A stretch of DNA of 64,000 bases. It comes from Macrothele yani. Taxonomy: Eukaryota > Arthropoda > Arachnida > Araneae > Macrothelidae. Below are positions 56,462 to 64,000 of this stretch, in pieces. The stretch spans positions 140,389,240-140,453,239 of the forward strand of contig CM077013.1 of the NCBI GenBank assembly GCA_039090855.1. Reading direction: 5' to 3'. Positions within the stretch are counted from its first letter, which is position 1, and the number at the start of each line of letters is the position of its first letter. The notes beneath the pieces were generated by a model, which saw nothing but the letters and a program-made list of their open reading frames with translations, did no database searches and was not told the DNA's origin. The position numbers and the translations under genes were made by a program.

Positions 56462-58002
56462 CACTGCTGGACAATTGCTAAGGACGGATCATAAACGGCT
56501 ATATAGCGCATAAAAAAGTAAATGTGGTTGGATGCCAGGTGAAATAAAATAATGTCAGAATGCCAGGACATTACAAGAAAGACAATTTATTGTGCTCTGA
56601 AATCCAGAAGGCTTTGGAACGTGTTCAAGGGACAGACTGGCCATTTTGTGCAGAATACGTAAACGTGAAAAAAATGCAGTTACCGTCCGCGGGCGTTTCG
56701 GCGTAAGTTGTCAATATGGGATATGGCCACCATGGAGGGCGATGCAAGATTCCACACGTCGTGTCATGCTTTGCACAACATTATCAAGCAGCTATTGGGG
56801 TAATTTATCCCATTCCTCTGTTAGTGCACGGATGAGGGTGTCCTTGTTTATTGGAGGGCATTGGCGAGCAGCAAGACTCCTCCCCAAAGCATCCCACACA
56901 TTTTCAATGGGATTCAGATCTGGAGAACGTGCTGGCCATACGAGGCGTTGAATATCCTCGCTCTCAAGACACTCCTGGACAGCGACTGTTCGATGACATG
57001 TTGCTTTGTTGTCCATGAAAATGAATCTATCACCGACCGCACCACGGAACATGCGAACATGAGGTAGCAGAACATCATTAATGTATCGTTGGCCAGTCAT
57101 AGTCCCAGTTGGAAGCATATAGAGGAACGTACGGCCATTGATCATGATGCCAGCCCATACCATGACACTACATGTCGGATATCGGTCCCTTTCCTGTATG
57201 TGTGCTGGACAATATGCAGTACCACTATCATGCCAGATCAGTTGTCGTCGACAATCAGACGATAGACTGTATCTACTCTCATCTGAGAAGAGGACAGCAT
57301 ACCAGTCGTTATCAGTCCAATTGCGATGTTGATGACACCATTGCAAACGGGCAGTTCGGTGACGTCTGGACAATGGGATGCACACAACAGGACGGCGGGC
57401 GTATAGTCCTCCTTCATGCAAACGTCTGGCGACAGTATTTCGGGAGATCCGCTTACCAGTAGCAGCCATAAACTGATTTGCTACCTCACTAGCTGTGCTG
57501 CGTCGGTGTCTTTTTGTTGATAGCCCTATGAACCGATCTTCTGCAGGTGTCGTACTGCGAACACGACCTCCCCCGTGACGTTTGCTACACTCTCCATTTG
57601 TTTGAAATGATTTCCAAAGCCTTGAAATAACACTGTGGCTGACGTCGAACTCCCTGGCAACATCTGTTATTTTTTGCCCCTCTTCAATCTTGCCAATAAT
57701 ACGGCCACGCGTAAAATCATCTAGGTGATGTCGGGAAGACATACTGAAAATTCCAAGTTCGTCAATTGATTCTTTCCCTTCCAACTTTGCGTTTGAACAA
57801 CAACAGTCAATACGCGTCATATTCTTTATATCTCTCATCAGCGCTATGACGTCACGAACAAGTTCGGCAATCCAAAATTTGCATACGCACAACACGTCTT
57901 ACTGTATCCCGCACTTATGCTAATTTCCACATTTTCCTGCCTTCCATTTTATGGTTGCTATCGTTGCTATTGTCATCCATCCTTAGCAATTATCCGGCAG
58001 TG
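56462..58002 (-). mobile_element. Tc1 element, best preserved in the window
   Basis: 1541 bp. Terminal repeats of about 28 bp: left 'cactgctggacaattgctaa'; inverse of the right 'cactgccggataattgctaa'. TATATA follows on the right. On the left the target TA has become CA. Confidence 0.92.
56792..57742 (-). pseudogene. Tc1 transposase, nearly intact, one late stop
   Basis: I choose the Met at 57742 (MSSRHHLDDFTRGRIIGKIE) because homologous elements start there; the frame stays open for 51 further codons upstream. The 316 residues include a paired-like bipartite DNA-binding domain (about 1-115). They also include FSDESRYSL (first D, about residue 150), 'FIFMDNKATCHRTVAVQECL' (second D; DNAPCH is usual) and 'ARSPDLNPIENVWDALGRSL' (final E), giving DD34E. 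A TAG at 56792-56794 ends the frame about 26 codons early. The normal C-terminus (SMTRRVESCIALHGGHIPY) is still readable just beyond it in the same frame. No frameshift is seen. Whether a protein shortened by 26 residues could work is unknown. Confidence 0.85.
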
Positions 58003-58011
58003 TATATACAT

Positions 58012-58740
58012 TGAGTGATCACTGAATTATGACCACCTAACTAATACTTCGTAGGTCCACCTTTTGCCCTCAGTACAGCAGCTAACCGACGTGGTATCGA
58101 TTCTACATATACTGAGTGATCACTGAATTGCCGCCCCGGTGGCGCAGTGGTCTACGGCGCTGGCCTCTGATCATTCGTCCGTAAGGGGTCCGGATTCAAA
58201 TCCCGGTGAGGCATGGATGTTTTGTTTGTCTTACGGCACTAGCTCTCTCCCTTCCCTGGATCCAGTGACCCTAAATTAGGGACGGGCGACTGCTTATAGC
58301 CCATTGAGTTGCTCACGGCGGTCGTTAAACCTCCAATAAAAAAAAAATCACTGAATTATGTGCACCTACCTAATACATCGTAGGTCCGCCTTTCGCCCTC
58401 AGTACAGCAGCTATCCGACGTGGTATCGATTCTACATATACTGAGTGATCACTGAATTATGTGCACCTACCTAATACATCGTAGGTCCGCCTTTCACCCT
58501 CAGTACAGCAGCTATCCGACGTGGTATCGATTCTACATATACTGAGTGATCACTGAATTATGTGCACCTACCTAATACATCGTAGGTCCGCCTTTCGCCC
58601 TCAGTACAGCAGCTATCCGACGTGGTATCGATTCTACATATACTGAGTGATCACTGAATTATGTGCACCTACATAATACATCGTAGGTCCGCCTTTCGTC
58701 CTCAGTACAGCAGCTATCCGACGTGGCATTGATTCAAAGA
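58012..58740. repeat. 101-bp tandem array of a Tc1 terminus (5 units)
   Basis: 'tgagtgatcactgaatt' starts at 58012, 58113, 58442, 58543 and 58644. The spacing is 101 bp once the SINE and its target duplication are removed from the second unit. Each unit carries the terminal repeat core and the last transposase codons. Confidence 0.93.
58130..58346 (+). mobile_element. tRNA-derived SINE inside the 101-bp array
   Basis: Complete SINE with an 11-bp target duplication atcactgaatt (58119-58129 and 58347-58357). The insertion is in only one unit, so it came after the amplification. Confidence 0.95.
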
Positions 58741-59560
58741 GATGCCGGAGGCATTTGGAAGGTATGGTCAACCAAGTTGTGTGTAATGCGGTCTTCAATG
58801 CAGGTATGGGAATGATTGATGTATCCAGATGCCTGATATGCCGTTCCAGTACATCACAAGTGATCAGTGGGATTGATATCGGGGAGAGTTTGGAGGCTAA
58901 TTGATATTCCGGAAGTCTGAACTGTATTCCTGAAGACATTCCTTCACAACACTGGACCTATGGCTCCGCGAATTGTCATTTTAAAAGACACCGTCGTCAT
59001 TGGGGAAAACGTGCAACATCGCTGGATGTACAGAGTCTGCAAGCAATTCACTGTAGTGGGCAGCAGTCATACGTTGTTCCACATGCACCTGGAGTACAAG
59101 TTCCGACCAGGAAGGCGTGACCCACGCCACACAACCGCCTCCACCGGCTTCCAATCTGGAGGCCATGCCGGATAGATCGAGTACCTACTATTGTTTGCGC
59201 CAAATACGTGCACGACTATCCACGAAGTGGATGGAGTAAAAAACGCGACTCATCAGACAAGCACACTTTTTCCAGTCATTCGACCTCCAACGTGCATGAT
59301 CTTTGAACAAGAGGATTTTTTTTTTGCGCTGATGAACCGTGGATAGGAGAAGATGTCGTCGGCGTCGTCTGCCCATACGTGCGACCGTGCGACGCATGGC
59401 CATGACAGGTACTGTTCCGGGTTGGCCTATGTTGTATTGGGTAATCAACTGTTAAACAGAGCTGCGTCCGTTGACCTGTACGAGTCGTGGGACCAGCAGC
59501 TCATCTCTCACATCAATCTTTCGCTGTCTTGTGCAGTTTTACCTCCGCGGGTCGTTGTTT
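58650..59560 (-). pseudogene. Tc1 transposase, disrupted
   Basis: Three readable stretches on the minus strand. 'ITQYNIGQPGTVPVMAMRRT' to 'RIWRKQ' (59448-59188) covers the end of the DNA-binding part, where the first catalytic block is mutated (CLMSRVFYSIHFVDSRARIW). 'SELVLQVHVEQRMTAAHYSE' to 'VFPNDDGVF' follows (59166-58981), ending just before a broken QQDNA block. The C-terminal part is 'DVLERHIRHLDTSIIPIPAL' to 'MPRRIAAVLRTKGGPTMYYV' (58870-58650). Several frame changes separate them. Confidence 0.87.
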
Positions 59561-60217
59561 GATCGTTTTCACGTCAGTCCTGATACACTTTAAATACGAC
59601 GGCTAGCAAACAGCCCACCAGTTCAGCCGTTTGGGAAACCGAGGCACCCGTTTTTCGAGCTCCCACAGTCTGTTCTTTCTTAAAGTCGTATAAATCCTTC
59701 CGTGTACCCAATAAGCTCCGAATTTTAGTACCTACGGCTCCACTCAAACTTATATATGCTACGTTGGTCGACTAATCGCGCCCTCTTGGAGACCACTGGT
59801 AAACGGGCCGCATCCACTTTTGATGGGGGATCATAATTCAATGATCATTTGGTGTATATATATGGGATGTAAGGTCAGGTGATGCGTAACATCACAGCCT
59901 CTCCTTGACAAATGTCAACCCCGCCTTCTCGTGGTACATCCTGTTCCCACTAAAGGGGCTCTGACGACCGCCAATAGCGGTATAACTATACCATCGGGAT
60001 TAGAGGAAATTCTATCCCACACTCACCAACCCGCTTGGCCAGCGTGGTGAGTTATGGCCAAACCCCACCAAAATGATTCCACAACTTAAATCTTGGCCCT
60101 CAGTCTCCGGCAGCTGGAATGTACCTGGCCAAGGCAGCGGCCAGTGCGACATGAAGGCAGAGGGTGCTAAGAATCCCCGGAGGACCGGACTAGGCTGCCA
60201 TCTGATGCTGACCTTGG

Positions 60218-61226
60218 CTACGTACAACATGGACGCTCCCTATCTTCTGATTCAAGGCTTCTTGAATTGGAAGAGGAACTACAAAAGATCAAGTGGGACA
60301 TCGTGGGGCTAAGTGAGGTAAGGAGAAAAGGAGAAGATCTCATCGAACTGAAAAGTGGACATCTCTTCTACTATCGTGGGACAGATACTGGCAGAACTAG
60401 TGGTGTTGGATTTATAATAAACAAGAAACTGAAGGATAAAGTTGTAGAAGTTGAAAGTTCCTCTGACAGAGCTGCACGACTTGTTATCCAACTCTCGAAA
60501 AGATACCGGGCTCAGATTATTCAAACTTATGCACCCACCACAAGTCATCCTGAAGAAGAAATTGAAGAATTTTATGAGGAAATTTGTCATCTAAATAATA
60601 AAGGTAAGCAGCACTTGAAAATAATTATGGGAGATTTCAATGCAAAAATAGGGCAACGGCAACAGAATGAAACTTCAGTAGGTAAATTCGGTCACGGCAA
60701 CAGAAACCAGCGTGGAAATACTCTCGTTGAGTTTGCAGAGGCAGAAGGGTTTTTCATCTTGAACTCCTTCTTCAAGAAAAAGCCACACAGGAAATGGACA
60801 TGGAGACATCCAAATGGGACAACAAGTGAAATTGATTTTATTATGTGTAACAAAAAATTTGTCATAGAAGACTGCAGTGTGCTAAACAAGTTCAACACAG
60901 GTAGTGACCATAGATTAGTGAGATGTAAGATGCACCTCAACACTAAACTCGAACGTGGCAAGCTCATAAGACAAGCAAAATATATTGACATAACCAACCT
61001 TAAAAAACATAATAATACCGTCAAGTTGGAACTGAAGAACAGATTCTCTGCTTTAGAAGGCCTAACATCGGAAGAAATGGATATTTCTGAAGTTAACAGA
61101 AAAGTAACCAAAGCTCTTATGGAAACAGCAACAAAATTAGCTGGGTCTAAGAACAAGTTGCATGTAAACAAATTATCAGGAAAAACGAAAATGTTGATGC
61201 AAAAAAGAAGAGATGAGGACAACTAA
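60218..61226 (+). pseudogene. RTE polyprotein, AP-endonuclease part
   Basis: The apurinic-type endonuclease nicks target DNA for target-primed reverse transcription. 'LATYNM' near 60220 is the family's first motif but lies in a different frame from the rest. From 60267 a 319-codon frame is open, with GLSEVRR (catalytic E), 'IIQTYAPTTSHPEEEIEEFY', IMGDFNAKIG (D and N), 'RKWTWRHPNGTTSEIDFIMC' and GSDHRLVRC (D and H). All endonuclease motifs are present. It ends at TAA 61224-61226 because of a frameshift, and reading continues in the next frame at 61213. Regulation is probably by an internal promoter in the 5' region, but I see no distinct motif. Confidence 0.88.
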
Positions 61227-63026
61227 AGAAGGTGTGACTTCCAAAGTGGAATATATAGAGCTATGCAAGACAGTAAGAAAAAGTATCACTGAAGACGTAA
61301 GAAAATTCAACTGTGAACTAGTGAGGAAAGCAATTGAAAACAACCAAAGCCTAAAGATAGCAAAGGGACATCTCAGTAAGGGAAGAAAACAGATTATGGC
61401 ACTGAGAAAAGAAGATGGTTCTGTAACAAGAAATAGAGGCGAAATTTTGACAAGAGTGAAAGATTTCTACTCCAAATTATATGAAAGGGATGATACATGC
61501 ACTCCAGACATCATGAAAGGTACCAGAGTTCCTCCAGTCCTTCCAGCAGAAGTTGCACATGCAATCAAGAACATGAAGCGGGAAAAGCTCCAGGAGAAGA
61601 TGGAATTACTGTAGACATCATACAAGAAGCAAGTGGAGAAATCGAAACAGTACTCGCCCAAATTTTCACTCGATGCCTTAATGAAGGAAAGATTCCTGAG
61701 GATTGGAACACCGCTACAATGATCCTGCTACATAAGAAAGGTGACATTGAGGATCTCGGAAACTACAGACCTATCAGCTTCCTATCAGTAGTTTATAAAA
61801 TCTTCACTAAAGTTCTTTCACACCGCTTGAAGGTAACACTGGACATGGCTCAACCGAGAGAACAAGCTGGATTCAGGAGTGGCTACAGCACAATAGATCA
61901 TATCCACGTACTGAGAGAACTAACTGAAAGAGCGAGGAAATATGAACTTCCATTGTGCATGGCTTTTATCGATTATGAAAAAGCCTTTGATTCGGTGAAA
62001 CCATCAGCAGTTACAATGGCTCTGAAAACCTGCGGTATTGAAGATGCATACATTAATATTATTAATAACATCTATGAAAATGCAAGTGCAAAGATTCGGC
62101 TGTTTGAAAATACAACACACATAAAAATTGGAAAGGGAGTGAGACAAGGTGACACCATATCTCCGAAGCTCTTTAATGCCACATTGGAGGGTGTTTTTCA
62201 GTCGCTGAGCTGGGAAAACAAAGGGATAAAGATTAATGGAGATTATCTAACCCACCTTCGTTTTGCTGATGACGTAGTCATTTTTGCAACTACCCCATCA
62301 GAGCTGCAGAGTATGATCCAGGAACTTGCTGATAAGAGTAAAGAAGTGGGATTAAAAATGAACTTTCAGAAGACAAAAGTGATGTTCAATGCTTTTACAA
62401 GAAATGAAGATTTATTGATTGATGGAGAAAAGCTGGAGATAACAGACACGTACGTTTATCTTGGACAGCAGATATCAAGTGAGGGTCACATTGATGAAGA
62501 AATTAATCGGCGTACAAAACTTACCTGGAGAGCTTTTGGAAGAAACAGCATAATTTTCAAGAGCAATATGCCATTATGTCTTAAAAGAAAAGTGTTTGAT
62601 CAATGCATCCTTCCAGTGCTTACGTATGGTGCAGAGACGTGGACCTTAACTAAAAGAGACATACAAAGACTGCAGACAACTCAAAGTAGCATGGAGAGGT
62701 GCATGCTTCGTGTAACCAGGAGAGATAAGAAGAGGAACTCGTGGATCCGAAAAATGACAAGAGTGGAAGACATCATGATCAGAGTTAAATCCCTGAAATG
62801 GCAATGGGCTGGACATACTGCCAGAAGGACAGATCATCGATGGACAGCCGAAATTTTAGATTGGATTCCAAGGGACAGGAAAAGACCCAGAAGAAGACCA
62901 CATGGGAGATGGGTGGATGAAATTCGAAAGTATGCAGGGGTGACATGGAGGAGACTGGCACAAGACAGACCGTTGTGGAGGAAACTTGGGGAGACCTTCG
63001 TCCAGCAGTGGATTGATAATGGTTGA
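61213..63026 (+). pseudogene. RTE polyprotein, reverse transcriptase part
   Basis: A linker (61213-61590, 'VEYIELCKTVRKSITEDVRK') shifts frame once more near 61585, at a GGGAAAA. The 61497-63026 frame then runs open for 509 codons. Visible are 'PEDWNTATMILLHKKGDIED', NYRPIS, 'AFIDYEKAFDSVKPS' (first catalytic D), GVRQGD, 'LRFADDVVIFATTPSELQSM' (catalytic FADD) and 'YLGQQISSEGHIDEEINRRT'. The C-terminal region has 'WAGHTARRTDHRWTAEILDW' and 'GVTWRRLAQDRPLWRKLGET', typical of RTE. The active site is intact. Only two frameshifts (about 61220 and 61585), plus one near 60250 in the endonuclease, separate this copy from a full frame. This suggests recent insertion or sequencing-level indels. Confidence 0.9.
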
Positions 63027-63078
63027 CAATGATGATGATGATGATACATATATATGTATATGCACAGATATGCACACT

Positions 63079-63439
63079 CAGACCAGGAGAGAGAGGAGAA
63101 CGAGGGTGATGGGCAGAGGAATAGAGTGAGAGAAAAGAGAGGAGGAGAGAGAGGGAAAGAGCGAGAGAGAAAGAGGGAGAGAGGAAGAGATAGAGAAAGA
63201 AGGAGCGATAGGGGGAGACACAGCGAGAGAAAGGAAGGGAGAGAGAAAGAGAGAGAGAGAGAGAGGGGGGGAGAGAGGGAGAAAGAGGAAGAGAGAGAGG
63301 GAGAGCGAGGGTGAGGGGCAGAGGAATAGAGCGAGAGAAGAGAGACGGGGAGAGAGAGGGAAAGAGCGAGAGAGAAAGAGTGAGAGAGGAAGAGATAGAG
63401 AAAGAGGGAGCGATACGGAGAGAGACAGGAAAAGAAAGG

Positions 63440-63494
<55 letters not shown>
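63079..63494. repeat. (GA)n-rich microsatellite
   Basis: A ~415-bp purine run of GAGA, GAAA and GGGA with partial higher-order repetition (gggtgatgggcagaggaatag near 63104 and gggtgaggggcagaggaatag near 63308). The long open frames across it are artefacts of composition. Confidence 0.95.
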
Positions 63495-63495
<1 letters not shown>

Positions 63496-64000
63496 GCATT
63501 TCAACGAACCGGTCACCAAAAGGTGTAGATCACTTTTGTGTGTTTTGAAACGGGCAACACACAGAATAAAATATTAAAACAAAAAAACAGCTAGAACTTC
63601 ATTCATGTACACATTTCAGCACGCCTCAGGTATCATCTTTTGAAAAAGGAGCAGTCGCTCATTCATCGGAAGGGTGTATCGTAATTTTCACTTCTTGTTT
63701 CTTTCTTGAACGTGTCCCTTTGGAACTCATTGTTGGGAAGGTTTCCTGAGAGGCGTTGCATGCTGCGTAGGCGCGCGCAACAAACACTTTTGCGAAACTG
63801 CGGAATAGGATTTAAAAAAACGGGATTACTATATACTTCGGGCGGCCTCATTCTTAATAAGAGGGAAATTATCTTGACACAGCTTTGCTGTATTTCTTTT
63901 TCTTTTTTCAATAAAGACATCAATGCAACTGTATGAGCAAAAGTTTATTCGCACTTACACTGTTCTAACCCTTTAATTGGCTGGAAAGGATTAACTCGTG
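63495..64000. other. No recognisable gene
   Basis: Unique-looking DNA after the microsatellite. The short frames on both strands show no domain. Confidence 0.5.

Larger units (their letters stand above)
58009..59854 (-). mobile_element. Tc1 element with amplified terminus
   Basis: Terminal repeats: left 'cattgagtgatcactgaatt'; inverse of the right 'caccaaatgatcattgaatt'. TA at 58007-58008 and 59855-59856. The left 101 bp, including the terminal repeat, is present five times, and a SINE lies in the second unit. It abuts the previous Tc1 with only TATATA between them. Confidence 0.9.
59864..63043 (+). mobile_element. Near-full-length RTE-clade LINE
   Basis: About 3.2 kb, the usual RTE length. 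A ~350-bp GC-richer 5' untranslated region precedes an endonuclease and reverse transcriptase. The 3' end is a (GATGAT)n tail (63030-63043), characteristic of RTE elements. It sits in TA-rich DNA next to a Tc1 end. 'tatatatg' occurs on both sides and may be the target duplication. Confidence 0.85.

Noticed and set aside
60692..61222. 176-residue minus-strand frame
   Set aside because: Shadow of the RTE endonuclease reading frame on the opposite strand.
62785..63577. Long open frames of 86-244 residues on both strands across the GA-rich run
   Set aside because: They are Ser/Leu- or Arg/Glu-rich translations of a (GA)n microsatellite; such frames stay open by composition.

Overview
This is animal genomic DNA, almost certainly from an invertebrate. 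An arthropod is my best guess, based on the DUF4817-type and mellifera/mauritiana-like mariner transposases, but this is inference. The window is AT-rich, full of homopolymers and microsatellites, and has no operons, no bacterial signals and no host protein-coding gene that I can recognise. Everything that can be supported is transposable-element DNA, the fossils of it, or structures grown from it. In this setting most short open frames are noise.

Layout. Positions 1-8992 and 19726-28705 are two almost identical direct copies. By eye I see four base substitutions plus homopolymer and simple-repeat indels. The copies carry tRNA-derived SINEs, a TA-target MITE, a TTAA-target MITE, a ~145-bp-unit repeat family ('R') and a hAT transposase C-terminus. 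The left copy stops at 8992 inside a Tc1 element that is complete in the right copy (28527-29758). This fits a 19.7-kb tandem duplication whose unit is 8993-28705. Between the copies lie a decayed DUF4817-type transposon (9316-11575), a pogo/Tigger-like transposon (11579-15568) split by a small mariner, and a Tc1 (15967-17860) whose transposase contains nine 85-bp repeats.

From 28.5 to 33.3 kb there are Tc1 elements, a fold-back element and two MITEs. From 34.2 to 38.3 kb come an R repeat, an LTR with a primer-binding site, a tRNA-like gene, a mariner pseudogene and a second transposase with an internal 114-bp array. From 38.6 to 43.8 kb two TTAA MITEs sit end to end; the second holds a 4.3-kb hAT, which itself holds a SINE and a Tc1. 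From 44 to 56 kb there are LINE fragments, a Tc1 with a ~140-bp array, more R and 'S' repeats and two further Tc1 elements. From 56.4 to 63.1 kb there is a nearly intact Tc1, a Tc1 whose terminus is amplified as 101-bp repeats, and a near-full-length RTE-clade LINE, followed by a GA microsatellite.

How the parts relate: the autonomous elements (Tc1/mariner, pogo, hAT, RTE) are all broken at sequence level, and the non-autonomous ones (SINE, MITEs) depend on such enzymes in trans. The SINE presumably uses LINE-type machinery, because several copies have 11-13 bp target-site duplications and one is 5'-truncated. The most unusual signal is that four separate Tc1/mariner-type elements each contain a private minisatellite (85, 101, 114 and ~140 bp units) grown from their own sequence. 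Next come the large tandem duplication with a hairpin at its joint, and a dispersed repeat that carries many DR1-type nuclear-receptor motifs.
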